A stretch of 64,000 nucleotides of DNA, from assembly GCF_013402875.1 (NCBI RefSeq), contig NZ_CP058579.1:3596001-3660000 (forward strand), read 5' to 3'. The notes beneath the pieces were generated by a model. The model was not told where the DNA came from, did no database searches, and saw only the letters and a program-made list of their open reading frames with translations. Both the position numbers and the translations under genes were made by a program. Numbering within the stretch: position 1 is the stretch's first letter; each line of letters starts with the position of its first letter. This DNA comes from Halorarum salinum (GTDB lineage Archaea > Halobacteriota > Halobacteria > Halobacteriales > Haloferacaceae). Positions 1-9,160 of the stretch are shown here, in pieces.

Positions 1-16
1 GGGGTTCGACGAGCGA

Positions 17-35
17 GGGCGGCCTCCGGCCGCCC
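17..35. repeat. GC-rich hairpin downstream of korB
   Basis: Perfect 8-bp inverted repeat GGGCGGCC / GGCCGCCC with a 3-nt loop, about 32 nt beyond the korB stop codon. It is flanked on both sides by the same CGAGCGAGG direct repeat. A short T run (minus-strand CTCTTTTG) lies between the stop and the hairpin. The hairpin could stabilise or end the korAB transcript, but archaeal termination relies mainly on T tracts, so a terminator role is only a guess. Confidence 0.35.
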
Positions 36-66
36 GAGCGAGGAGCGACCCCCGCAAAAGAGGTTC

Positions 67-930
67 CTAGTAGAACTCGCGAACGAGGTCCATCGCGCCC
101 TCGGGGGCGCCGTCGTCGACCTCGTGCATCGGCGAGTCGAGCCCGTGCTGGGCCTCGTACGGGACGGAGTCCTCGTCCTGATAGAGGACGCCCATGTACT
201 CCTTGTCCGCGTCGAGAACCCTCTCCTTGGCCGCCTCGCGGTCGGTCGGGTCGTAGTCCTCCTCGTCGAGGTCGACCAGCGAGTCGCGGAAGTAGTCGTA
301 GGTGTCCACGTCGTTGAACGTCACGCACGGAGAGAACACGTTGACGAACCCGAAGCCGTCGTGCTCGACGGCCCGCTGGACGATCTCCTGGTGGCGGAGC
401 GCGTCGCTGGAGAACGACTGTGCGATGAACGTCGCGCCCGAGGCGAGCGCGAGCGCGAGCGGGTTGACCGGGGGCTGCTTGGGCCCCTCGGGCGTCGTCG
501 CCGTCTCGAAGTCCTCGCGCGAGGTCGGGGACGCCTGGCCCTTCGTCAGCCCGTAGATGCGGTTGTCCATCACGACGTAGGACATGTCGACGTTCCGGCG
601 GACGGCGTGGACGAAGTGGCCCGCGCCGATGGAGTAGCCGTCGCCGTCGCCGCCGGCGACCATCACTTCCAGTTCCGGGTTCGCCATCTTGACGCCGGCG
701 CCGACCGGGAGCGCCCGGCCGTGGACGCCGTGGATGGCGTAGCTGTGCATGTACGTGCCGATCTTGCCCGAACAGCCGATGCCGGCGACGACGAACGTGT
801 TGTCGGGGTCGTTCCCCGTCTCCGCGAGCGCCTTCATCATGCCGTTCATCGTGCCGAAGTCCCCGCACCCGGGGCACCACGTCGGCTGCTTGTCGGACTT
901 GAAGTCCGTGAATCTGACCTGGGAACTCAT
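67..930 (-). CDS. korB: 2-oxoacid:ferredoxin oxidoreductase, beta subunit
   Basis: Thiamine-diphosphate subunit that, with KorA, oxidatively decarboxylates a 2-oxoacid (2-oxoglutarate most likely) to acyl-CoA and reduces ferredoxin in the cytoplasm. The 287-residue product shows the CPGCGDFG motif (Cys19, Cys22), a further Cys53 in GIGCSGK and a late Cys in SPCVTF that fit one [4Fe-4S] cluster. The ThDP/Mg signature GGDGDG is at about residues 93-98, followed by DNRIYGLTKGQ near 122. The ATG overlaps the korA stop (ATGA), so the pair is translationally coupled. Length is closer to KorB than to the longer PorB; pyruvate as substrate cannot be excluded from sequence alone. Confidence 0.9.
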   Translation of the reverse strand: MSSQVRFTDFKSDKQPTWCPGCGDFGTMNGMMKALAETGNDPDNTFVVAGIGCSGKIGTYMHSYAIHGVHGRALPVGAGVKMANPELEVMVAGGDGDGYSIGAGHFVHAVRRNVDMSYVVMDNRIYGLTKGQASPTSREDFETATTPEGPKQPPVNPLALALASGATFIAQSFSSDALRHQEIVQRAVEHDGFGFVNVFSPCVTFNDVDTYDYFRDSLVDLDEEDYDPTDREAAKERVLDADKEYMGVLYQDEDSVPYEAQHGLDSPMHEVDDGAPEGAMDLVREFY

Positions 931-2675
931 GCGCTGAGGGTCTCCTTGATGTCCGTCGCCAGTTCGTCCGCCTTGAAGCGGACGCCGTTGTACTTGTTGA
1001 TTCGTTTCACGCGGGTAAGCGTGTCGTGTTCGAGCACGTCCGCGAACTGCCCGGTCGCGTTGCACTCGACCACGACGACCTCCTCCGCGGCCTCGAACTC
1101 CTCCGAGAGGTCGGGTCGCGGGAAGATGTACGGCACGGAGAGCACCCGCACGTCGACGCCGTCCTCCTCGAGGAACGCGAGCGCCTCGACGAGCGCGCCC
1201 TCGTTCGAGCCCCAGGAGACGACGAGGTTCTCCGCGTCGGGGTTCCCGAACTCGCGGGGACTCCAGTCCTCGCGCTCCCGGGCGGTCGCGACCTTCCGGT
1301 CGCGCTTGTCGACCTGCTTCACCCGCATCTCGGTGTCCTCGGTTCGGCGCCCGAGTTCGTCGTGTTCGAGGCCGGTTGACATGTGCGCGCCGCCAGCGGT
1401 TCCCGGGAACGCGCGCGGGCTGACGCCGTCCTCGGTGAGTTCGTGGGGCTTGAACTGCTCCTGTTCGGTCTGGTGGTCGCCGATCGACTCCTCGTCCACG
1501 ACGTTGCCGCGCTCGATCTCGACCGCGTCCATGTCGAACGCGTCCGGCTCGAACGTCTGTTCGGTGACCGCGAGCGCGAGGTCCGAGGTGAGGTACACCG
1601 GCGTCTGGTACTGCTCGGCGAGGTTGAACGCCTCGACGGTCTTCCAGAAGCACTCCGCGACGGTCGTCGGGGCGAGGATGAACCGCGGGACCTCGCCGTG
1701 CCCGCCGTGCAACAGGGTGTTGAGGTCGCCCTGTTCCTGCTTGGTCGGCATCCCGGTCGAGGGGCCCGAGCGCATCACGTCACAGATCACCAGCGGCGTC
1801 TCGGAGGTCGCAATCAGCCCGAACGTCTCGGTCATCAGGTCGATGCCGGGTCCGGAGGTCGCGGTCATCGAGCGGGCGCCGGAGCGGGCCGCGCCGAGCG
1901 CGAGGTTGATGGCGGCGAGTTCGTCCTCGGCCTGCACCACGTGGCCGCCGAACCGCTCGATGCGGCCGGTCAGGTACGTCATCACGTCGGTCGCCGGCGT
2001 GATGGGGTAGCCGGCGTAGAACTTGCAGCCGGCGGCAATGGCGCCCATCCCGATGGCCTCGTCGCCGTTCAGGAGGACGTAGTCGTTGTCGGTCGTGTCG
2101 AGGTCGTAGCCCAGGTCGTCCTCGTCGTACTCCTCGGTGACGTAGTCGAGGCCCTTCCGGGCTGCCTCCTTGTTGTTCTCGACGATCGCCTGCCCCTTGT
2201 CGCCGAAGCGCTTCTTCAGCGAGGAGTCGAGGTTCTCGATGGGGAAGCTCGTGACCGCGCACGCCGCGCCCAGCGCGACGACGTTGCGCATGATGGCCCC
2301 GCCGGCCTCCTCCGCGAGCCCCTTCAGCGGGACGTCGAGCCCGACCATCTCGTCGGGGATCTCGACGTCCTGCATCGTGGTGCGCTCGCCGTCGTAGATG
2401 ATCACCGACCCCTCGTGGAGTTCCTCGAGGTTCTCGTCGATGGTCCGCGGCGTGAGCGCGATGAGCACGTCGAGGCGGTCGACGACCGACTGGACCCGGT
2501 CGACGGAGGTCCGCACCTTGTAGGCGGTGTAGCCGCCCCGGATCCGGGATGCGAAGTCCTTCGAGGTGAACACGTGTCGGCCCGCCCGGGAGAGCGCCTG
2601 CGCGAAGATCTTCCCGGTCGAGTCGATCCCATCGCCGGCCTCCCCGCCGATGGCCCAGTTGAAGTCCGCTGGCAT
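927..2675 (-). CDS. korA: 2-oxoacid:ferredoxin oxidoreductase, alpha subunit (gamma-alpha fusion)
   Basis: Partner of KorB. The 582-residue protein begins with the gamma-type domain (IGGEAGDGIDSTGK near residue 8, RIRGGYTAYK near 45) and continues from about residue 205 with the alpha pyrimidine-binding domain, marked by GYPITPATDVMTYL and TATSGPGIDLM. This gamma-alpha order is usual for archaeal Kor/Por enzymes. The start at MPADFNWAIGG is chosen because family homology begins there; the longer open frame upstream is Arg/Pro rich and non-coding in character. No delta (ferredoxin) subunit lies nearby, as expected for the halobacterial two-subunit enzymes. Confidence 0.9.
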   Translation of the reverse strand: MPADFNWAIGGEAGDGIDSTGKIFAQALSRAGRHVFTSKDFASRIRGGYTAYKVRTSVDRVQSVVDRLDVLIALTPRTIDENLEELHEGSVIIYDGERTTMQDVEIPDEMVGLDVPLKGLAEEAGGAIMRNVVALGAACAVTSFPIENLDSSLKKRFGDKGQAIVENNKEAARKGLDYVTEEYDEDDLGYDLDTTDNDYVLLNGDEAIGMGAIAAGCKFYAGYPITPATDVMTYLTGRIERFGGHVVQAEDELAAINLALGAARSGARSMTATSGPGIDLMTETFGLIATSETPLVICDVMRSGPSTGMPTKQEQGDLNTLLHGGHGEVPRFILAPTTVAECFWKTVEAFNLAEQYQTPVYLTSDLALAVTEQTFEPDAFDMDAVEIERGNVVDEESIGDHQTEQEQFKPHELTEDGVSPRAFPGTAGGAHMSTGLEHDELGRRTEDTEMRVKQVDKRDRKVATAREREDWSPREFGNPDAENLVVSWGSNEGALVEALAFLEEDGVDVRVLSVPYIFPRPDLSEEFEAAEEVVVVECNATGQFADVLEHDTLTRVKRINKYNGVRFKADELATDIKETLSA

Positions 2676-3115
2676 ACTAGTCGATGGTTCCCGCGGTCGG
2701 AGGAAAAGCCTTCTGAAAGGGGGACCGTCGGCCTCCACGTAGACGTTGCCACTCGACGGAATACCGGCCGGTTCGTCGTCATCCGTCGAATCACCCGTCC
2801 CACGGGGGGCCGAAAACCGAACGTTCGTCGGCTTTTTCCGCGTATGCGCGCAAACACGCACGCGTAGACGCATTCGCGAGCGTCGTCCGCCCGTCCGCCA
2901 CCCGGAATTCTCCGGAACCATCGGCTCCTCCTCGCTTCACGCTCGATCCGTTCCCGTTCCGTATTCGACCCGTCCCGCACGGCAGCCGTTCTGTTCTACC
3001 AGTTCCCGCACGACACCGATCGCTCCCCGTGTGGTACCGTTCCCCCTCCGGTGCACCGAAGCACGCGTCCGCGCGAGAGCGACACCTTCCCGTACCCCCG
3101 GTCCGAATTGGGGGC
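2676..3115. other. Intergenic region between divergent genes
   Basis: 440 bp between the korA start (minus) and a flavin-reductase-like gene (plus). It should hold both promoters. Base composition drops locally, with runs such as CGGCTTTTTCCGCG near 2828. The open frames here are Arg/Pro rich and look like shadows. I see no RNA gene or clear repeat. Confidence 0.5.
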
Positions 3116-3745
3116 ATGGACGCCACCATCACGGTCCGCTCGGTCGAGGACGTCGGCCCCGACACGGTCGCAGTCGTGTTCGACGCGCCGTCGGAGTTCG
3201 ACGCGAAGCCCGGACAGTTCGCCCGCCTCACCGCCGAGGTGGACGGCGAACCAGAGTCGCGCTTCTACACGGTCTCCTCGCCGGACACGGAGGGGACCTT
3301 CGAGACGACCGTGGGCCTCGACGGCGGCGACTTCTCGGCGAAACTCGCGTCGCTGGAGTCGGGAGACACCGTGGAGCTTTCGGGTCCGTTCGGCGACGAC
3401 TACTACGAGGGGGAGCCGCGCGCGCTCGTCCTCGCCGGCGGGCCCGGGATCGGTCCCGCGGTCGCCATCGCGGAGGCGGCGCTCGACGCCGGCAACGAGG
3501 CGGCGGTGGTCTACCGCGACGACGATCCGGCCCACACGGAGCGGCTGGACGCCATCCGCGAGCGCGGCGCCAGCGTCGTCGTCACCGACGACGGGATCGA
3601 GGACGCCGTCGCGGACGCGGTCACGGGCGTCGAGGGGGAGCGCGCGTTCGTGTACGGCTTCTCGGAGTTCGTCGACGAGGCCTCCGAGGCGCTTGTCGCG
3701 GCCGGCGTCGACGTCGCGGACGCGAAGGTCGAGAGTTTCGGGTAG
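3116..3745 (+). CDS. FAD-dependent oxidoreductase, ferredoxin-NADP reductase family
   Basis: A 209-residue single-module flavoprotein. Residues 1-100 form the FAD-binding barrel with the RFYTVSSP signature (49-56), where Arg, Tyr and Ser contact the flavin. Residues 101-209 are the nicotinamide-binding domain with the phosphate loop GGPGIGP (108-114). It should pass electrons between NAD(P)H and a one- or two-electron partner. There is no fused ferredoxin or other redox domain, so the partner is unknown; ferredoxin is plausible given the adjacent Kor enzyme, which makes reduced ferredoxin. The ATG at 3116 starts exactly at the barrel; earlier in-frame starts give only non-homologous sequence. 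Confidence 0.8.
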   Translation: MDATITVRSVEDVGPDTVAVVFDAPSEFDAKPGQFARLTAEVDGEPESRFYTVSSPDTEGTFETTVGLDGGDFSAKLASLESGDTVELSGPFGDDYYEGEPRALVLAGGPGIGPAVAIAEAALDAGNEAAVVYRDDDPAHTERLDAIRERGASVVVTDDGIEDAVADAVTGVEGERAFVYGFSEFVDEASEALVAAGVDVADAKVESFG

Positions 3746-4080
3746 CACGCGGTTCGTACGGAGGGGCCGCCCCTCGAAGGACGACGGTCGGGAGCGTCGG
3801 GGGTACTGTTGTGACGACCTCGAAAGCCCGGCCCCTTTCAGTCCCGCCCCGTGGGACGGACGGGCGAGCGTCACGGTGTGTCCCCAGGCCTCCCCGGCGG
3901 GCGCGGCCCGCTCCCTTCGCGGGACTCGCTCCGCTCGACCCGCGTGCTCTCGTTCGCTCCGCTCGCGAGAACTGCGGTCGCTCGCGTGTGCGCCCGCCGC
4001 ATCCCGTCGACCGTCGGCCGGCAAACGCACGAGAGAGTACCGACGGCGGTCACGATTCGAAACCGACGAACGCAGCTAGC
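3746..4080. other. Intergenic region between convergent genes, with dispersed repeat core
   Basis: 335 bp between two convergent stops. It contains GCCCCTTTCAGTCCCGCCC at 3831-3849, also found exactly at 27341-27359 and, with two changes, inverted at 32277-32308. It is followed by CGCTCGC/GCTCCGC-rich sequence of the kind common between haloarchaeal genes. No credible gene is visible. Confidence 0.55.
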
Positions 4081-5427
4081 TCAGACCAGCGAGGCGCCGT
4101 CGAACTCCGTCCGGCTGTACTCCAGGTCCATCAGCTCCAGGATCGTCGGGGCGATGTCGAGCAGGTCCGCGTCGGTGACGGTCGCCTCGGGGTCGTCGAC
4201 GAACAGCGTCGCGTTGTCGAAGCTGTGCATCCCGTTGCGGGGCCCCTGCGAGAAGACGCCGTCGTCGTGGGGCTTGAACTTCGACTTGAGGTCGAAGCCG
4301 TCGTTCGGGATCACGACGAGGTCCGGCGCGATGTCGTCGTGCTCGCCGCGGAACGCCTCCTCCTTCTCCACGACGCGGGCGGCGACCTTCCTCCCGTTCG
4401 GTCCCTCCAGCGCCTCGAGGTCCGCCTTCAGTTCCTCGCGGGTCGCCTCGTACTCGGACTCGGGCACCGACCCGCGGGGCTCGCGCCCCTCGAGGTTCAG
4501 GTAGAACCGGCCGGGGATGAGCGAGTACGCCCGCGCGTCGTCGGCGATGTCGCCGAGTTCGTCGTGGTCGTCGTCCTCGAACGAGAGCCATCCCTCGTCC
4601 TGGAGCCACCGGTTCAGTTCGACCTCGTAGTCCAGCGAGGTGAACCCGTGGTCGGAGGCGACGACGAGCGTCACGTCGTCGGCGAGCGCCTCCCGGATGC
4701 GGCCGACGTACTCGTCGATCCGCTCGTAGAACCCGATGAACTCGTCGTGATACCGGCCGTCCTCCTCGTAGTCCTTGAACAGGAAGTGGTTCACCCGGTC
4801 GGTCGTCATGAACACGCCGAAGAACAGGTCCCAGTCGTCCTCCTCGATGTAGTGTTCGAACGCCTCCATCCGCGCCTCGACGGTCTCGTAGGCGTTCTCC
4901 AGGAACTCGGACTTGTCGTCCCTGTGGCCGAGTTTGGCGTTCGTGTCGATGCGGTAGTTCGTCGATTCGAGGTACTCCCTGAGTTCGTCGGGGTAGGCGG
5001 CCTTGTCGACGCCCGGCGAGAGGAACCCCGAGACCATCCGCTGGACGTTCCGCTGGGGCGGGAACGTCACCGGCACGTTCATCACCGTGGCGTCGAGCCC
5101 CTCCTCGGCGACGCGGTCCCAGAGGCGGGTGGCCTGCACGTCGCGGCCCATCGGCACGTACGTGTCGTAGGACCCGACTTCGCGGTCCTGGAACCCGTAC
5201 ACGCCCGTCTCGCCCGGGTTCACCCCCGTCGTCAGCGCGGGCCAGCACGCCGAGGACTCCGGCGGCACGATGGAGTCGATGGCGCCGCTCGACCCCTCCC
5301 TCGCCAGCGCGGCGAAGTTGGGGAACTCCTCCGGGTGGTCGTCGAGCAGCGAATACGGCACGCCGTCGATTCCGACGAACGCGACGCGCGGGTTGTCGGC
5401 CCCGCGAAGCCGGTCGAACAGTCCCAT
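4081..5427 (-). CDS. Alkaline-phosphatase-fold enzyme (type I phosphodiesterase/nucleotide pyrophosphatase family)
   Basis: 448 residues, cytoplasmic, no signal peptide. N-terminal FVGIDGVPYSLL supplies a metal-binding Asp (Asp21); the nucleophile Ser/Thr lies in PPESSACWPALTTG near 55-68; VVASDHGFTSLDYE near 240 gives the Asp-His metal pair; the last metal His is probably in GMHSFDN near 405. Family members hydrolyse phosphomono- or diester bonds, including nucleotide pyrophosphates and phosphoglycerate-type substrates; the substrate here cannot be told. It stands alone, convergent with the flavin-reductase gene. ATG at 5427 is immediately before the conserved core. Confidence 0.85.
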   Translation of the reverse strand: MGLFDRLRGADNPRVAFVGIDGVPYSLLDDHPEEFPNFAALAREGSSGAIDSIVPPESSACWPALTTGVNPGETGVYGFQDREVGSYDTYVPMGRDVQATRLWDRVAEEGLDATVMNVPVTFPPQRNVQRMVSGFLSPGVDKAAYPDELREYLESTNYRIDTNAKLGHRDDKSEFLENAYETVEARMEAFEHYIEEDDWDLFFGVFMTTDRVNHFLFKDYEEDGRYHDEFIGFYERIDEYVGRIREALADDVTLVVASDHGFTSLDYEVELNRWLQDEGWLSFEDDDHDELGDIADDARAYSLIPGRFYLNLEGREPRGSVPESEYEATREELKADLEALEGPNGRKVAARVVEKEEAFRGEHDDIAPDLVVIPNDGFDLKSKFKPHDDGVFSQGPRNGMHSFDNATLFVDDPEATVTDADLLDIAPTILELMDLEYSRTEFDGASLV

Positions 5428-5550
5428 ACACCCCGCCTCTCCCCCGACGAATAAAGTCCTTCAGGTTCGATGCGAGATTAGGCGGCGGTTAGCGCCGTCC
5501 GAAACGGGGCGCCGGGCGACCGACCCGCCCCCGGGTCGCCCCGCCGCGAT

Positions 5551-5790
5551 CCGAACCGTTTACGCGACCGGAGCCGAGGCGTCGGCTTCGGGGCCGTCGC
5601 CACCGTCGCCCAGCACGTCCTCTACGACGCCTCGAACGACTCGTCCGGCGAGTCCCTCGGCGACGTCGTCCACGGCGTCTCGCCGGTCGCGGCGTTCGCG
5701 AGCGCGACCGCCGTGGGGCTGGTGGGGACGGGCGACGACCTCTCCGGGGCGAGGTGTTCGCGGCGTACGCGTGAACGACGAGGCTTTGGG
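5551..5790 (+). pseudogene. Decayed coding fragment
   Basis: From about 5581 one frame reads as a normal haloarchaeal coding stretch with strong G/C at third positions: VGFGAVATVAQHVLYDASND then SLGDVVHGVSPVAAFASATA and LVGTGDDLSG. No start codon or upstream continuation is present (stops at 5480-5500). At about 5748 the natural continuation jumps frame to GEVFAAYA followed by a stop at 5771-5773, while the original frame becomes Arg/Ser rich. It looks like the C-terminal remnant of a small, partly hydrophobic protein broken at its 5' end and by a frameshift. The parent family is not recognised. Confidence 0.4.
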
Positions 5791-5811
5791 GGCTCCCGCA
5801 CAACGCCCGCC

Positions 5812-6159
5812 GTGAGCCGAAACGTCCCGGAGACGCCCGTCGACGGCGGGGGAGAGCGCGACGACGGCGACGCCGACGCCGTCGACCGGCCCCCGCGGGC
5901 CGCGATGCTCGAGGCGCTGTCCGTCAGGCGGAACGCGCTGGTCGGGGTCGGCGTCGGACTGCTGTTCGCGCTCGGCGTCTATCTGGTCCGGACGTTCGAA
6001 CTGCTCGGTCCAGTGGTTGAGACGCGCGAGTATCCGGTGCTCGGCCCGGAGGGGTACTTCGTCCTGCTCGCGTTCGTGCTCGCGGCCGCGGTCGCGATCC
6101 TCGTGGCGACGGGGCTCACCGTCGTCTCGCTCGTCCTGCTCGTTCGCAGGGAGACGTAA
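5812..6159 (+). CDS. Small membrane protein, two predicted TM segments
   Basis: 115 residues from the GTG at 5812. An acidic N-terminal tail (about 1-35) precedes two hydrophobic spans: about 40-60 (NALVGVGVGLLFALGVYLV) and about 78-108 (YFVLLAFVLAAAVAILVATG). It ends in a basic RRET tail. I recognise no catalytic motif; it resembles the many short haloarchaeal membrane proteins of unknown function. A longer frame runs upstream into the decayed fragment, but that part reads as another gene. Convergent with the PhoU/TrkA-C gene, 8 bp between stops. Confidence 0.6.
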   Translation: MSRNVPETPVDGGGERDDGDADAVDRPPRAAMLEALSVRRNALVGVGVGLLFALGVYLVRTFELLGPVVETREYPVLGPEGYFVLLAFVLAAAVAILVATGLTVVSLVLLVRRET

Positions 6160-6167
6160 GCGCCGGC

Positions 6168-7445
6168 TCAGTCCTCGAACTCGCGGGGGTCGCCGACCAG
6201 CGCGGAGAGTCGCTCCGCGCCGGCACGGGTCCCCTTCGCGAGCACGACGTCCCCGGGCACGAGTTCGGTGTCCGCGCTGGGGGAGACGACCCACTCCCCG
6301 TTCCCGTCTTCGTCGTTCCCGCCCTCGCCGTCCCGCCCCTCGTCCGCGTCGCCGGCTGCGGCCCCTCGCGGGGGGCGGCGGACGGCGATGACGCGCATCC
6401 CGGTCTCCTGCTTGACGGTCCGCTCGCCGAGCGTCGCGCCCGCGAGTTCGGCGTTCGGGGCGACCTCCAGCCTGACGATGACCTCGTCGGAGGCCTCGAC
6501 CGCCTCGGCGACGACGGGGTGTGCGTCCAGCCCCCTGAGCACCCCCTCGCTGATCTCGAGGGCGGCGTCGCTGATGACCTCCGTGGCCGACGCGAGGTGG
6601 ACGAGCCCCCTGAGCGACACGGGGTCCTCCACGCCCGCCGCCGCCCGGAGCGTCCACGCCTCGAACCGGGACTTGAGCGCGTCGACCTCGGCCTCCAGTT
6701 CGACGACCTCGCCCGCGACCGCCTCGCTGTCGAACAGCACCGAGCCGTACGCGAGGTCGACGGCGAGTTCGCTCATGTTCTTCATCAGCACCACGGAGTC
6801 GACGGCGCGTTCGAGGTCCTCGACGCTCGGCGCCGGCGGTTCGGGCCGCTCGTAGGCTCGCCCCGTGGCGACCTCGAACACCTCCCCCAGCCCCTCCTCG
6901 ACCCCGCGGAGGAACAGCGTGTCGCCGGCCCGGAGGACGGTCTCGGCGCCCGGGTTCAACAGCCAGTCGGAGCCCCGCCGGACCGCGATGACGCGGACGC
7001 CGGTCTCCGTCTCGACGTTGGCGTCGGCGAGCGTCCGCCCGGCGTACGCGGAGTCGGGCGAGAGCTCCGCCCGAACGAGCGTCTCGACCGCCTCGGGGAG
7101 CGCCGCGCGGATCGCGTCCGGGAGGCCGACCTCCTCCAGCACCACCTTCGCGATGTCGCCGGCCGCGTCGCTGATCTTCTCGGCGGCGCCGACGACGCCG
7201 AGCACCGGCGCCAGCACCTCGACGTCCTCGGGGGAGCGCGCGGCCATCATGACGCTCATCCGGGCCTGTAGCTGGAGTTCGTCCATCCGCGACTCCAGTT
7301 CCAGCACCTCCGCGGCCAGGTCGTCGCTCCCGTGCAGGACCGCCGAGTACGAGAGGTCGATGAGTAGCTCGGCCGTGTCCTTCATCTCGGCCAGCACGGC
7401 CTTCACGCTCGTCGGCTCGTACTCGACGCGCTCCTCGGGAGTCAT
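6168..7445 (-). CDS. Duplicated PhoU-TrkA_C protein (ion-channel regulatory type)
   Basis: 425 residues built as two repeats, each a PhoU-like helical domain followed by a TrkA_C (RCK_C) ligand-binding domain. Repeat 1: helices 1-110, RCK_C about 112-195 (GVRVIAVRRGSDWLLNPGAE, then GDTLFLRG). Repeat 2: helices about 220-310, RCK_C about 315-420 (GMRVIAVRRPP, then GDVVLAKG), with a Gly/Glu/Asp-rich insert near 370. No transmembrane pore is encoded here or beside it, so it probably acts as a soluble regulator of a K+ or divalent cation transporter elsewhere. The start at MTPEERVEY fits the domain; the upstream extension is Arg/Pro rich. Confidence 0.75.
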   Translation of the reverse strand: MTPEERVEYEPTSVKAVLAEMKDTAELLIDLSYSAVLHGSDDLAAEVLELESRMDELQLQARMSVMMAARSPEDVEVLAPVLGVVGAAEKISDAAGDIAKVVLEEVGLPDAIRAALPEAVETLVRAELSPDSAYAGRTLADANVETETGVRVIAVRRGSDWLLNPGAETVLRAGDTLFLRGVEEGLGEVFEVATGRAYERPEPPAPSVEDLERAVDSVVLMKNMSELAVDLAYGSVLFDSEAVAGEVVELEAEVDALKSRFEAWTLRAAAGVEDPVSLRGLVHLASATEVISDAALEISEGVLRGLDAHPVVAEAVEASDEVIVRLEVAPNAELAGATLGERTVKQETGMRVIAVRRPPRGAAAGDADEGRDGEGGNDEDGNGEWVVSPSADTELVPGDVVLAKGTRAGAERLSALVGDPREFED

Positions 7446-7619
7446 CCTTCGGGGAGGAGTTCGGCGGGCGGGTGGAAAAGGGTTGCTCGCGCGACCACCC
7501 CGGCCCGACCGCGGTTCGCGGGCCGGCCCGCGGACGCGAGCCCCGGCCGGGGACGCGGGGCTAAACGCCACGCCGTTTCCCGCCCGCGACTTTTACGTGA
7601 CCGTCCCCTACCCCCTCCG

Positions 7620-9110
7620 ATGGCACCGGAACTCTCGCTCGAGGCGGACTGGAACGGTCTCTACCTGAACGGCGAATGGGTTCCCTCGGAGGGCGGCGAG
7701 GGGATCGCGGTCGAGGACCCGTCGACCCGCGAGGAGATCGCGCGCGTCCCGTCCGGGGTCGAGGCGGACGTCGACGCCGCCTACGAGGCCGCCGCGGACG
7801 CGCAAGCCGAGTGGGCCGACGCCCCGCCGGCCGAGCGCGAACGGGTCGCACAGGCGTTCGCGCGGGCGCTCCACGAGCACGAGGACGAGATCGTCGACCT
7901 GCTGGCCCACGAGGCGGGCGGGTCGCGCGTCATGGGCGAGACGTCGGTTCGGATCGCGGCCGACCAGGCCGCGGAGGCGGCGACGTTCCCCCGCCGGATG
8001 AAGGGTGAACAGGCCGGCTCCAACGTCCCCGGCAAGGAGAACCTCGTCCGGCGCGAACCGGCGGGCGTCGTCACCGTCGTCTCGCCGTGGAACTTCCCGC
8101 TCAACCTCTCCGGGCGGGCGGTCGCGCCCGCCATCGCCGCCGGCAACGCGGTCGTGCTCAAGCCCGCGACGAACACGCCGATCACGGGCGGGCTCCTCAT
8201 CGCGAAACTGTACGAGGAGGCCGGGCTCCCGCCGGGCGTGCTCAACGTCGTGACCGGCCGCGGCTCGGAGATCGGCGACCGCGTCGTCGGCCACCCCGAG
8301 AGCGACGTCGTCGCGTTCACCGGCTCGACCCCGGTCGGCCGCGGCGTCGCCGCGACCGCCGGTGAGAACCTGGCGTCCGCCGCCCTGGAACTGGGCGGCA
8401 ACAACGGACACGTCGTCACCGCCGACGCCGACGTCGAGGCGGCGGTCGACTCGGCCGTCTTCGGCTCGTTCGTCCACCAGGGCCAGGTGTGCATCTCGAT
8501 CAACCGCCACATCGTCCACGAGGACGTATACGACGAGTACGTCGACCTGATGACCGAGCGAGCCGAGTCGCTCCCCGTAGGGAGCGCCCACGACCCCGAC
8601 ACGGTCGTCGGACCCATCATCGACGAGTCCCAGCGCGACGAGATGCTCGGCTACGTCGAGGAGACGGTCGAGGCGGGCGCGACGCTGGAGACCGGCGGCG
8701 AGACCGTCGGGATGGACGGGGTCGACGACTCGCTGCTCGTCGCGCCGACGGTGCTCTCCGAGGTGACCAACGACATGTCCGCCGCGTGCTTCGAGCACTT
8801 CGGACCGATCGCCCCGGTCATCCCGTTCTCGGACGTCGACGAGGCGGTCGAGATCCACGACGACACGGAGTACGGCCTCTCGGGGTCGGTCCACGCCGGC
8901 GACGTCGGCACCGGGCTGGAGATCGCGGAGCGGCTGGAGACCGGCATGGTCCACGTCAACGACCAGCCTGTGAACGACGAGGCGCACGTCCCGTTCGGCG
9001 GCACGGACGCCTCGGGGGTCGGCGGCTACAACAGCACCGACATCCTCGAGGAGGTTACCGAGAAGAAGTGGATCTCCCTCCAGCACGAACCGCGGGAGTA
9101 CCCCTTCTGA
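7620..9110 (+). CDS. NAD(P)-dependent aldehyde dehydrogenase
   Basis: 496 residues, full-length ALDH fold. Coenzyme-binding signature SPWNFPLNLS near 158, Lys in VVLKPATNTP near 182, FTGSTPVGRG near 226, general base Glu257 in ELGGNN, nucleophile Cys291 in GQVCISINR, and late FGPIAPVIPF near 400. It should oxidise an aldehyde to the acid in the cytoplasm. The motif after Glu reads GGNNGHVV where most relatives have Pro in place of the second Gly. The overall look is of the benzaldehyde/salicylaldehyde-type branch, but the substrate cannot be assigned. A monocistronic unit, followed 200 bp later by a hydroxyacid dehydrogenase. Confidence 0.9.
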   Translation: MAPELSLEADWNGLYLNGEWVPSEGGEGIAVEDPSTREEIARVPSGVEADVDAAYEAAADAQAEWADAPPAERERVAQAFARALHEHEDEIVDLLAHEAGGSRVMGETSVRIAADQAAEAATFPRRMKGEQAGSNVPGKENLVRREPAGVVTVVSPWNFPLNLSGRAVAPAIAAGNAVVLKPATNTPITGGLLIAKLYEEAGLPPGVLNVVTGRGSEIGDRVVGHPESDVVAFTGSTPVGRGVAATAGENLASAALELGGNNGHVVTADADVEAAVDSAVFGSFVHQGQVCISINRHIVHEDVYDEYVDLMTERAESLPVGSAHDPDTVVGPIIDESQRDEMLGYVEETVEAGATLETGGETVGMDGVDDSLLVAPTVLSEVTNDMSAACFEHFGPIAPVIPFSDVDEAVEIHDDTEYGLSGSVHAGDVGTGLEIAERLETGMVHVNDQPVNDEAHVPFGGTDASGVGGYNSTDILEEVTEKKWISLQHEPREYPF

Positions 9111-9160
9111 GCGGGCGGTCGCCCCCTCCGGGGCGCCGGCGTCGAGGCGCCGAATCCCGA

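Noticed and set aside
124-2010. Very long plus-strand open frame opposite korAB
   Set aside because: It is the shadow of korA and korB: the product is Val/Arg/Asp biased with no domain, whereas the minus-strand frames carry complete Kor motifs.
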